DNA of 64,000 nt from Chrysoperla carnea (lineage: Eukaryota > Arthropoda > Insecta > Neuroptera > Chrysopidae). Below are positions 46,665 to 58,900 of this stretch, piece by piece. The DNA lies in contig NC_058337.1 in NCBI RefSeq assembly GCF_905475395.1, positions 130,841,960-130,905,959 on the forward strand, in the 5' to 3' direction. The notes beneath the pieces were generated by a model. It worked only from the letters and a program-made list of their open reading frames with translations. It was not told where the DNA came from and made no database searches. A program made the position numbers and the translations under genes. Within the stretch, counting starts at the first letter, position 1, and the number at the start of each line of letters is the position of its first letter.

Positions 46665-49236
46665 TTAATCATCATCGGATCCCGATGAAGAAGAACTTGC
46701 AGGTTTTTTCTTCTTTTCCGGTGATCCACTTTTTTTACCATCAGATTTTCGTTTCGATGCTTTCTTTTCCTCTTTTTCATTCTGTTTATTTTCATCTGAT
46801 TCCTTCGATGAATCTTTACCACTTTCATCATCTTCATCCCCACTTTCACCAACTAATTTCTTAACTTTCTCTTCTAAGCTACTTAATGATTTCTTTAATT
46901 TCGTTGCTTCAGGACTGTATGCCCATAAAATTAATTCTACATGCTCTTTGGATGGTAAACCATCATCGTCCCAATATGGGACATTATCTTTTGAGTTTAA
47001 TTCTTTCAGTAGTTTTTTGAGATTTGTGTTTCGTACAATATCCCATGTTGGTTCATCTTTGTTACTTTCAATTGTACGTAATTTTTTATAATCACCTTCA
47101 GCGGTTTTTTCGTACGCTTTGATGAACTTTGAATTATCAATATTGTAATGTTTACCTAATGATTTGAATACTTTTACGGTTGTCATGGGTAAATATGCTA
47201 AATTCTCTTTGGATAAATTTAATTTTTCGAAATTCTTTAACCAATCATCGAATACACTTAATGCGTCTTTGATATTCTTTAATTTATCTTCAGCTTTTGT
47301 AACTGAAACATAAAAACATTCATAAGAAACTTTCTTTCAGAGGATAGAAACAATAATTTCTTAGCAAAAAGTTGAAAGCTAGTGAAAAAGAGTAGAAGAA
47401 ATTGAAAAATAAGATGTTCCTGTAAAAAAATCATTTATTAGCTTTTTTCAGAGGAATTGGAGAAGAATTAAAATGATGAGAAATCTCGCACACTTACAAA
47501 ATTCGACCGAAATGATTAATCGAACAATAAATTACTTGCATTTGGTTAACTTTATCAGTTCTTAGGAGGGTGCAGTTGCCCCTCTCAGCCCTCACACTTA
47601 ACGACGACTTGACTTAGCGCTAACACTTATAGAATCCAATTTTTTATTTAAACTTTGCAAAACTTTGAATTTTTTCAAAATATTTTTGTATTTTTTGATC
47701 AGCTTTAAGCAAAAAAGTACTCCTGTGATTTTTTTCTCTAGACGCTTAATTTTGGAAATAAAAATTCTTGAAAAATTAAAAATGGAATATTCGATTTTAA
47801 GACAAATGTGTTGTTTTTTTCAACCTCTTTGGGTGTTTGCTTAGCTAACGCAGCTCCTGCGCTGCGATTTTTTTTATTTCTCCCTAAGATACGGACATAT
47901 GCCAGTAAATGAAATAATTTATTATATTAATTCAATTCAACACAACAACATTGGGCATAAACGCACCCATTTGTTTTAATAAATAAGCAGCTGATGAACT
48001 TTCATCAAAGAGCACATGGCGTGCCATGTTTATGCAGATTGTAGATGATTATTTCACCTGCTTAATTTTTTTTTAAAGAATACATCGCAAATATATTTAG
48101 TTTACACAAAATTTTCCATAATATGAATATGTGCGGATTGTGGATCCATAGTACAAGCGTTTGGAGAATGAATCTTTTGGTTAAATATTCTCTACACGGA
48201 ATTTACATATATAAACAAAAAAATTTATGATCCTATACCCTATCGACCTTGACACGAATTTTAAAATTTATTGGTTGGTTGATGAGGTAATAGGTAATAA
48301 ATTTTGAACACTTATAAAATTTTTAATTATAGCCCACTTGTACATCTACCATTTACAATTAGCATATTTGCAAAATAATTACAAGGTTTTGTTTCAAAGA
48401 CAAGACACGAATTTTGCTAAAAGATTACTTTAATTTTGTTTTTGAATAAATTGGGTCTTTTTTAAAAAGTGAATAGGTGTGAAACTTTTTTCAAGTGTTA
48501 CAACTAAGCCCTATTTCCTATACTTTCCGACTTTCTGGTCTATGAACCAATGATTTTTTACAAAATCCAAGAATATAGAATTTCTACATCGATTTTAACC
48601 TTAGCTAATACAAGATATTGGATTTTATTTGACAACGATTTCTTGCAAATAATTCAATAATTGAAGATTAGGCATTAAAAAACAGGAATTTAACCAAAGG
48701 AATGATATTTTTTTAGATTCGTCGATATAAATCCATGTTTTTGTAGTAATCAAAGAATGCAACAATTAATAATACTTTTCAATACATTAAAATCGGTTTT
48801 ATGCGGTTTATTGTTGCTAGTTCAGCGCTTCTTTAGATAGATTGTTGACCCAATTAGTTCAAAAAAATTAAAAAACTGGACAATTTTACATAATTTTTTT
48901 GTTTATCAGTAATAACCTTGAAGTAGTTTATCACAACAATACGCAATGTTTACAAAAAATAAAATATTTGGTAAATCAAAAATATATTCAAGACACAAAC
49001 CAAACTACTCAGAAAACTGTAAATGAAGTGTAGATATAATTGCATTATTTTCTAAAAAAAGATTTTTGATTTTACTTACTTGTTAGAACTCTATTTGCGC
49101 GTCCAATTAAACCTTTAATTGCTAATTTCTGATAATCGGGATCACGTCCCTCTAATGCTTTAATTGTTTCTAAAGCTTTTTCTTTATCTTTAAATCCTAA
49201 ATTTGGAACGGTATCGGCTGGTTTATTTTCTGCCAT
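46665..49236 (-). CDS. Unrecognised nuclear-looking protein with acidic/lysine tail (gene E)
   Basis: Two exons: 49080-49236 and 46665-47302; 795 nt, 264 aa. The ATG gives MAENKPADTVPNLGFKDKEK. Residues ~15-165 look all-helical (LETIKALEGRDPDYQKLAIK, LIGRANRVLT, ALSVFDDWLKNF, WDIVRNTNLKKLLKELN), followed by a short region with YWDDDGLPSKEHVELILWAY and a coiled-coil-like stretch. Residues from ~210 are a low-complexity tail rich in E, D, K and S with basic clusters (KRKSDGKKS, PEKKKKP) that look like nuclear localisation signals, ending SSSSGSDDD. The layout suggests a chromatin- or RNA-associated protein, but I do not recognise the family. There is no signal peptide or membrane segment. The single 1.8-kb intron is in phase 1. 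Confidence 0.78.
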
Positions 49237-49716
49237 CTAGAAAAACACAAAATTTCAATTTTTTTTTTAAATATTTCACTTAATTTTTTCACGATTTCAC
49301 TTGTTTAGAATATTTTAAACACTTACTTTTAATTATGTGTTAAAGATTAAGGATTTAGATGAGATTCAGATAAGATATCGGTTTGAAATTAATCGTTATA
49401 CTAAGTTATAATTTGTGATTTTGTTATAACGTATATTTTATTTTAACACTGAATATACAAATGATCAAATATTCAAATATAAAATAATGTGTTTACGAAA
49501 TAATACTTTAAGCATTTTATTTAATTATTCAAAACACAATTTGAATAGTGCGGTGATATTTTGTTAATAAATATAAATTTACTTTTTCAGAGTACACTCT
49601 CATAATTAATAAATGAATCAACTGAATCATAAATAAATTACTTTTAGACTTTAGTTTTGGGGTAATGAAATAGTCCGCGGGACAACACTTTTTTTGTTAA
49701 ATGATTATTACATTCT
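49237..49716. other. Upstream region of gene E
   Basis: AT-rich sequence directly before the gene E start codon; it should hold its promoter. No TATA box or other motif stands out. Confidence 0.35.
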
Positions 49717-50093
49717 TGTAACTTTGTGAGTATACCAAATTTCTCTCTAAGACTTTTTTCGAAAATGCTGCGTTTTCAAATGAGCATGATAAAGTCATAT
49801 TTAAGCTACTGGTTTTAAAAAACCCAATATGATCACATTAATAAAAAATAAAATAATTTGCCCTGAAAAATACTGCACTGATGAGCTTGTCTACCACCTC
49901 CAACATACTGTACTTCACCTCGCACATACCGTACTTAAGTACAGTATGTTCAAAGTGGTCATAATGTCCCACAAATTCCCTGCTGCGTTTTTTCATATCA
50001 ATAGCTTAAATAAAACGTTATTATGATCATTTGAAAATGCAGCATTTTCGAAAAAAAGTTCTAGAGAAAAATTTACCTTACTCACCAAAAGTC
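49717..50093. repeat. Palindromic MITE-like element
   Basis: Arms of roughly 100 bp: ttttttcgaaaatgctgcg near 49757 is mirrored near 50034 by cagcattttcgaaaaaa, with flanking matches (tttgtgagta / ctcaccaaaa). The centre contains a small palindrome around ccgtacttaagtacagtatg. Confidence 0.7.
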
Positions 50094-51580
50094 AGCCACT
50101 CATGCAGTTTCAATTATGTGTTGATCACAAACACATTTAAAACCTAACGAAGTATTTCTAGACTACCTTAATTAAAATCATATAAAATTTACCAAAACAA
50201 TTAAACGATTTCAAACCAAAGTTCGTGATTTGCTCAAAATCAAATTTGACTTGACTAATTTGACATTTTTACCAAAATTCTCGGTTTACTTTGATCAAAA
50301 AATATATCTAAGTATTTGTTTCGTACATGAGTTTTATTTCAGGGAATTATCAAAGAGCATAGGATAGAGGAGAAGCAGCCCATATGAGCTAATGTAAAAT
50401 CGTAGTATACGAGTTTCAGCGCCTCTACCGAGTCAGGCTTTCAAACATAATAGTTAATAGTCACCCCCGCAAAGTAGTTAAACTTAATAGCCATACCCGC
50501 AAAGGCCTACAAACTTAATAGTTGATCGCCTCAGACTCCAGATGTCACTTATAATTATACTTCTGCTTCTTGTCTATCCTATAGTCTTTGGGAATTATAG
50601 TAACGACACTATACTTTACCCCCCAATGCAATTTTCCCCACCAATGCAGAGTGTGTTCGAACGAATGGTCATGGTTTCAGAATGCGGTGAACATATACAT
50701 CCGTAGAATGTTAGTTGTGGCTCTTTACGAAGCTACATATTTATCAAAACTTCGTTTCAATTTTGTTTGGATTTGAATTTGTTAGACTTTCAAAAAAATG
50801 TTCGAGAACATTGCTCTGTTTTTAGCAAACTATCACGGCAAATCTTGAAGTGATGAAATTGTTTATCACAAAAAGAAATCGCTTAATTTTTCTGATCGTA
50901 TGTGTATACCCCCTGCTCTTAGTCATTACTTATAGTATGCAAATATAAAAACAAAACAAACAAAAAATGATAAACCACTCTGTTAAAATAATAACGTCCA
51001 TTAAAAAACGAATACTGTATATCAAAGGAATGAATATATTCTATATTATAAAATTTCTATAAATAGTTTACGATGTCATATACCTAGTTAGATTATTACA
51101 TCATTTGTAAATAAAATATATACATTTGTTGAGTATATTATTTATTATTTATTAAAAATTATATTGTTAATAACATTGACCAAAAAAAAAAACATTATTG
51201 TAGGAAATATAAGAAAGTTTCTTTTCTACACATGTGAGTGTGATACCGGTACATAGTACTTTTTTTTATTGTTTTGCCTTGAAAAGTTTTACTTGAAGAT
51301 CTTGGGGGTTCAGAGTGTGATGGCTTGTTGAATATTTAAATGAACTGTTTTGTCATTTTTATTTTTAAATAATAATGTAAGTTATAGTGTTGTTAGTATA
51401 CCGGGTGGTCTGAATAAATCCTACTGTATTTGCCAACGAAGAAAAGGGATGTGATAAAATGCCATTACTGATAAAATGATAGATTAACTGATACATTAAA
51501 GTCAAAACTCGGAAGTGAAAAGGTTGTAGTCCAAAAAAATTAAATTCTGTAAGGAGCATTCGGCAAATTATATCGTGTCT
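50094..51580. other. Intergenic DNA with no gene seen
   Basis: AT-rich, with a few imperfect short repeats (aacttaatag / acccgcaaag near 50460-50530). No reading frame with recognisable content on either strand. Confidence 0.35.
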
Positions 51581-51585
51581 GAATG

Positions 51586-52255
51586 AAATTTTTTCTGAGC
51601 CCCACTAATTTTGGAACAAACTTTTCATTTTTGATGTTATTGTTTAGCTAGCATTCACCTTTCTTCGAAATATTGCTATCAAGACCCCTCCATCTCCAAA
51701 ACTTTTATAGGTAGGTTAAATTTGCCCACAAATTTGAAAAGTATGGCCCAAATTTAGTATAATTTCATACTTGATTTATTGAAATTGGATATAATTTGGA
51801 TGTATTAGAGCAAAATTAAATTTTTTGGATTTTGATGACGTCATAAAGTTCAAAAAATTCAATTTTTTCATAATACATCCAAATTTTAACCTATTTGAAT
51901 GGAATTTTTTTTGAACCCCGCTAATTTTGGCCCAAACTTTTCATTTTTGATGTTATTGTTTAGCTAGCATTCACCTTTCCTCGAAATATTGCTATCAAGA
52001 CCCCTCCATCTCCAAAACTTTTATAGGTAGGTTAAATTTGCCCACAAATTTGAAAATTATGACCAAAATTTAGTAGAATTTCATACTTGGTTTATTAAAA
52101 TTGGAAATCATTTGGATGTATTAGAGCAAAATTCAATTTTTTGGATTTTTATGACGTCATAAAGTTCAAAAGATTGATTTTTTTCATAATACATCCAAAT
52201 TTTATCCGATCTGAAAGGAATTTTTTTTGAACCCCACTAATTTTGTGTCAAACTT
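51586..52255. repeat. ~316-bp tandem repeat, about two copies
   Basis: The phrase gtttagctagcattcacctt occurs at 51642 and 51957, and the segment starting with a gaaattttttttgaacccc-like phrase appears three times (about 51586, 51902, 52217). Each unit contains an inner inverted pair (ttggatgtattagag and tcataatacatccaa). Confidence 0.75.
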
Positions 52256-52269
52256 TTCATTTATGATGT

Positions 52270-52490
52270 TATTCGCTTCGAATACTTATGCAGAGTTAGT
52301 ATCCAGCAATGTCGTACATATTTGCCGGTGCAGGGTTGAGATACCAAAGGTGTGACATCCATATTTTCACGTGTTTGCCATGGTGCTTGAACTTATTATT
52401 ACATAAAGGAGAATCTTTTTCAACATGTTTCCTGGTGTGTCATTTCACCCGCAAAATTTCAGCATGGGCTTATGGTCTATAATAGTTATG
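52270..52490. repeat. Single-arm relative of the 31384-31834 foldback element
   Basis: Shares gtgtgacatccatattttca, agaatctttttcaacatg and tttcctggtg with the arms of the element in the lipase gene B intron. Confidence 0.6.
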
Positions 52491-53089
52491 GATGAACTAT
52501 ATAACTTTTTTTCTTGACATAATTAAAATGATATTCTTAGATATTAGTTCACGGAAGTAGATTATTAACAAATTATTCATGCGTTAAATTATTCAGACTA
52601 ATGAAATAAAACACTCTAGCATACGAAAATGTGTTACTTAAAAATACTTGTAATTTACTAAAAATAAATGCAAATTTTCATATACATATTCACATGTTCG
52701 ATGCAAGCATTGGATAGGTATATTTTTAATACCGTATTTATGACTGTAAAATATACAATTTGTCACGTTTCATTAGACGTAATGTATTCTCCAAAGTCCG
52801 AAATGTATACACTTTGAATTATTATAGTCAAAAAATATTTGGCAATCAAGAGCGTCACCATGAGGATGTTAACTTAATAATTTTTATCACTTCAGATGAA
52901 GAATTTTCACTCACGAATAGAAAAGTGAAGTTGGTTTTTGAAAATCTTTAGAAATACGCAAAATATTATAACGTTTAAAACACATAATTTTAAACAAAGA
53001 GGAAAATATAGACTAGTGACGTCATTGGATGGTATCATAACATGGTAAAATCATAACATAAATCATGAAAACATTGTGTGAAAACTCAT

Positions 53090-53755
53090 ATTAATAATAT
53101 AACAAGTGAAAACAAACAATTGACTGAGTTAATTGTTAAAATACCATGTATAGGCAGTGTTGATAACTCTGTCACATTTCACATACATACATATCTGACA
53201 TATTTAACTGATATTCTCATATAATGCGCAAGTGTTGATGCGCAGTCGTTTGTTTTTTTGACGTCACGTAAATAACAAAAGATATTCACTTTGATATTCC
53301 TATATTCGTACATACTATAAAATTTGCACCTAATTAACGCCCTCGTGGGTAAACAGTGATGTTTACAAAAAAATGTTTCAAACAAAAGTTTTTTATTTTT
53401 TTATAAGGAACATTTTTTACATTTAAACTTTTGTTCTATCTCTAACGGTTTACAAGATGGGTCCTACGGACCCAAGACCCAATTGACCTATGGTGCTCAT
53501 TTACGAACTTGACCTGTCTTTTTACGTCCTGAGTACGCTGTAAAAATTTCAGATCGATATCTTTTTTCGTTTTTGAGTTATCGTGTCCACAGACGGACGG
53601 ACGGACGGACGGACGGACGGACAACCGGAAATGGATTAATTAGGTGATTCTATGAACACCTATACCAAAATTTTGTTCGTAGCATCAATATTTTTAAGCG
53701 TTACAAACTTGGGACGAAACTTAATATACTATGTATATTTCATATATCTTATATA
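53090..53755. repeat. Interspersed repeat R2, copy 2
   Basis: Matches 38117-38757 over most of its length, including aacggtttacaagatgggtc and agcgttacaaacttggg. It includes a (gacg)n stretch at about 53593-53620, which creates a spurious repetitive reading frame. Confidence 0.75.
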
Positions 53756-53757
53756 TT

Positions 53758-54276
53758 TAAACGAGCAATTCTTGTATATATATATATATCAACGATCTTG
53801 GAAATGGCTCCAACGATTTTCATGAAAATGAGTATGTAGGGGTTTTTTGGGGCGATAAGTCGATCTAGCTAGGTTTCATTTATCAGAAATGTCGATTTAT
53901 CGGTCTTTTCATGAAAAATTCATCAGACATCTATTGGTGTATAACGTAGTTAATGAAATACAATGCAAATTATAACATAACAAAAAGGAGGCGTTTGAGT
54001 AGTCTAAAGTGAAAAAAATTAATCAGACATCTATTGGTGTATAACGTAGTTAATGAAATACAATGCAAATTATAACATAACAAAAAGGAGGCGTTTGAGT
54101 AGTCTAAAGTGAAAAAAATTAATCAGACATCTATTGGTGTATAACGTAGTTAATGAAATACAATGCAAATTATAACATAACAAAAAGGAGGCGTTTGAGT
54201 AGTCTAAAGTGAAAAATATGACTCTTGCTGACATCTATTGGCGAATAACCGAGCAAAGCTCGGTCATCCAGATATT
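53758..54276 (+). mobile_element. Helitron/Helentron-like non-autonomous element with 100-bp tandem repeats
   Basis: The left part begins acgagcaattcttgtatata, then a TA-rich run. The right end has a hairpin accgagc..gctcggt followed by catccagat. The terminal hairpin plus a TA-rich start resembles Helentron-type elements. The interior holds three nearly identical 100-bp units (53922-54021, 54022-54121, 54122-54221). No coding capacity. The class is tentative. Confidence 0.5.
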
Positions 54277-54899
54277 ACATGGTATAATAAGAAGATGTAG
54301 AAGTTATAAATATTTCGGTTTTGGACGCATCGAATTAGTAAAGATTATTTCATATTTATTGTAAATAGCCTATGAATGTATGCAATATCAGATTACTGTA
54401 ATGTATTACAAGTTGCATAACTTATTGATTTTTCGATCTAAACATTTCCTGAAATTAAAAGGATTTTCTTAAATTAAAAATAAAAACACAGAATTAACAA
54501 ACAAAAAAAAGAAGATTTATTTTCGTTTTTAATAAATTATTAATACAAATAATATGCATTTTTAATACTATTTACAAAAAATCATTTCAAATATTTAAAT
54601 AACTTAAAAATTATTATAAAATCGTTTATCTCAAAAACTTGACAAAATGAAAAAATAACTTCGAAAATCATTCTGTATAAAAAAATGAGATTCAGTCTAG
54701 ATAGTAAAAAATACAAAGGAATTATAAAATTATAATTAAATTCAGAATTTTTAATTAGTATAAGAAAAGCTATTGAATACTTTGAGTTTTTGATTTTTTT
54801 TTTTATTTCGTAGACACAAAAAATTTGCAGTTAGGGAATGAGAGATTAAGCAATATTTTTAAATTTGCATTTTTAAGGATTAAGAATACAACAATACAT

Positions 54900-55220
54900 T
54901 GATCAAGAACATATATATTAAGGATATGAAACCTCATATGTCAAGCTATAAGCGCCCCTGGCTGAATTTAAGGCACCTATCTTGACGGTATCTAGTCATC
55001 GACCGTTACGTAGTTTGTACTGCGCATCAGGCTGTCTAAGTGATTGAAAAAATTGAAATTGTTCAATTGATTGAAAAACAAAAAATTAAAATTGAAAGAC
55101 GTCTGATGCGCAGTACAGAGTACGCAACGATCGAGGACTAAACTTCTCCCAGATAGGCGCCTTTTCCTGCTACTCTCTCTACTCTAGTTTTACGTCCTTA
55201 ATATATATGTTCTTGACATC
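54900..55220. repeat. Palindromic MITE-like element
   Basis: Ends tgatcaagaacatatatatt and aatatatatgttcttgaca are inverted copies. The inner pairs tactgcgcatcag / ctgatgcgcagta and gcacctatct / agataggcgc confirm the palindrome. Confidence 0.75.
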
Positions 55221-55967
55221 GAACTCTTGTGATATTGAGAATCGAAATTTAATTTTATATAGAATAAGTTTAAATTAAAACTTTTCCGATGTGTGTTAAT
55301 CAATCATTCTAGTATTCAACAGATTTTCTAATAAAAATTATTAATTAAGTAAATTTTTTATCATTTACTTTTAGTTTAATATCAATTACTACGTATGCGG
55401 GTTATGAAGACGAATAATTGATTCCCGAATAGTTTTCTATAGTTTTCTACTTTTTCAATACTGCAAAACACTTAAATACTTGTTCAATATATTACTTTTT
55501 TTCTTTATAGATTCAATATATTTTGGCATTTTCTATCAAATTATTATTAATATTAATAAATAAACATATAAAGAGCGATTTCTAGACGAAATTTTCATCG
55601 TTGACTATTTTGGAAGTGAGGACTTACTTATTAAAGAATGCAAATTTCAGGATAGATAAAAATAAGTCATTCAATCCTCCATGTTGGAAATGCCTAGCCA
55701 GCATTGGTTACACCATGGTAGAATTAGACAAGGTATGTTCGTTGGAGGACGAGTTTTGGTTCAGTTCGAACACGTACCCAGTCTTAGCTTGTCCCTTCAA
55801 ATTTTCATATTAGAAAAAGAAAACTATATTTATCCTGCAAATTTTCGCTGTCTTCTTGGAACACACTCAGAAAGAACGTCTCCAGACAACCATTCACTCA
55901 AAAAGATTATATTTAATATAAAACCTATGTTGCTTTTTGGCCTAGAAATTTTTCGCTTTTCATAAAT

Positions 55968-58900
55968 TTATAATTCTGTAGTTTCTAATTTCTTTGGAGT
56001 ATACATATTCGGTAACGTTTGGTAAACATTTTGGGGCCTATCCAAATCATTATGTAACATTGCACATGGTGGCGTGTCCCCGGCACTTGTAATAACATTT
56101 TCATCTAATGAATCACGTTCAGAGGTTTGACTAAAAAACAAAAATTAATAATTCATTATTTTCCCGAAAAACAAACTAACAAAAAATTACAAATTTTGAC
56201 AAACCTATTATACTCATCAGCTTGTTTATACCATTCATTTGTATACGCTTGTAACCAAATCGGATTACTACCTTCTACGCTATGCTTATTTGTGTTTGGG
56301 ACTCTACCTCCAAGGCTTCGTATAGCCAAATCAGACTCTGGACCTATAATAAATGTTGACGCTGAAATTTTTATTAAATTTGATTTCACTACGTTCAAAA
56401 AAAAACAAAGCTTATAAATTAAAAGAGTGCTTAAAGTTGAAGAGGAAAAGTTAAGTTTTATACGTATTTCATGCAAATTCCAATTTCATTACGAACTATT
56501 AATTTTTCTATTCTAGGAAAACAAAAATCAAATTAAAAAGATGGATTTGTTTTGATTATGGTAAAGGTATCGTTATCGTTATGTGATTTCTTTCCATGTG
56601 AATAGAATTTTTACATGGAAAGTGTAAATTATATTTACCGGTGTACACTAATTTCCCCGGTAAACGTCATTCAAGGCAGTATTCTGGTCTAGAAATTTGA
56701 AGAAATCTTTTTTTTTGTGTGCATATTTTTAAAGGTTATACCCTATAGAGTATGTCCTTAAACAGATTTTTCAAAATTCGAATTATTTTCGGAGATACAG
56801 CGGATTTTCTAGTAACGAAGTTTGAATTGATCACTCTGTACTGCGTGCTTCTGCTGCTTCAAAAGAAGGCAAAATAGCTCGATTAGCAGAAATAACTTTG
56901 CAAGACTATTGCGGATGATGTAAAAGAAGGCCCTATGTATGGATATGGGATCGCCGATTAATCCAAAGTGAGTAATTAATTTTATCCGAGTTACTCTGCC
57001 CAAATTGTTTCTCAAACTTAAAACGCGTTTTTCTTGAAACTACATTTTTGGAGGTGGTTGACATGATATCTCAAGTTTTACTCTACCAATTTCTTTGAAA
57101 TTGGGTGGAAGTCTTTCTGATAAATCTCTCTATCTTCTGAATCTCGGATTTCAAGAAATTTTCATAGAGTACTCAAGGGATCTTTGAGACAAAATGGTCA
57201 ACGGAGTAGAACGATAAACAATATATTGTATAACAGGAACAGATCAAAACAAATCCGTCATAAATTTTACTGTTTCCTACACTACAAACAAAAGGGTTAG
57301 AAAAGCAAAAGCAAAAAAACTTAAAATCTACTTGTTAGTAATCAAAAACTGTACGAAACTTTTTTTTTACCATAAGCAGTTGCTGTAGCAGCCTTTAATT
57401 TTCGTTGATATGTTTGTCGTTGTGTAAAACATAAAGCTAAACATACTAATAATAAAACACCTAAAAATATTGTGCTAGCACCAAGCCATAATGCTGTTTT
57501 CGCTTCTTGGAATGGCATTAATGCAGCTTGAACAGTTGCAGGTTGTGTATCGAGTACATTGAAATCCTACAAAAAAAAGTTATATGAATTTCTGCTTTAT
57601 GACGTCACAAAGCATCCATCCAGTCGACAGGTTGGAAAAATTGGGGCTAGGATGAAAAAGGTCAGAAGTTAATGAAACTTTGGGATGTTTGCAATTTTTT
57701 CAAGTTTTTGACCCTGTGCGATAAGAGGAGGTGGGACAGCAAAATTTTCGATCTTCCTCCGGTTTACTTAGGATACTTTACGATTACTATTAGTTTTTGT
57801 AGAGCGATAAATTTCTTACAATTTTGACTATTCAAACATGTTTGTACGTGAATTCGTTACCGAGATATAGCGTTTCGAAAATAGGTCTCTTTTTCTAAAT
57901 TTGCTAAAAAATGCAGAATTTCACCTTATTTCTTCTGTTAAATCCGAATTATGACGAAAGGTTGTCGTAATTATGTTTCTCGGTTACAATCAAAAACTTT
58001 AGAGACTCCACCTGGGATATTACTTCTTTTGCCGTAAGAAAAGAAAAACCGGAAGGGGTCGAAAAATTTGAAGTTTCTCCATCTTCTCATTTTACACAGG
58101 GCGAACGACATCCCAAAATTTCATTAACTTCCGACCTATTTCTATCTGAAACTACCTGTCAACTTTAGAAATATAGCTGTACCTTAAATAAACCATCCAA
58201 CTTTTCAATATTTTGATCGACTAGACGTAAGACTTCTGACACTTCTAAAATTGAATGATCTTTCTTATTAACTAAATGTAAATAAAGATCAGTTCTTGTT
58301 TTATCCACGGAACCGTCTTGATTTGCGTGAATTTTGAATTCATCGACATTTACAATTGCGCCAGTCACATTACCAAGAATTCTGTAACAGAAAAGAAAGA
58401 ACCGAATTAGTTTGTGAGGCCAGGAGTATATGTTTGTCGTTGATAAATACTTACTGTCGAAAGAATTCAATTCGATGTCGAATTTCAGTTGGATGTTGTC
58501 GTAAAACAAACCGAACACGTTGATCTTCACGTAATAAATATATAAAAACTCTTGCCATATCTTGGAGTCCACCAGTATCGTTTGCCAAAACCTAATAAAA
58601 AAGAATATTCAATTAGCCAGATTTTCATTTCTTTTTTATAAATAAAAACCTACCATAAAATCAAAATACCCTTTCATTCCTTGTTGTGGATCAAAATTCA
58701 ATGATATAACTCCCGTGTCCTTTTCAACTAAAAACGGCGGTTTTTGTAAATTATCTAAACCTTCTGTTAACGTCATCTGAATACGTCCAATTAGATAATA
58801 TGAAATTTCAGCATTTACCCCATAATCAGCATCAATAGCCTGCAAAATTCAAATTGTTGAGAACTTTCTCACAAGTGGAAAAAGATTTAGGGTATTTCTA

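Noticed and set aside
46658-46852. 64-codon K/R-rich minus-strand frame
   Set aside because: An alternative frame of the low-complexity tail of gene E.
53442-53624. 60-codon frame with SVRPSVRPSV
   Set aside because: Translation of a (gacg)n stretch inside repeat R2.
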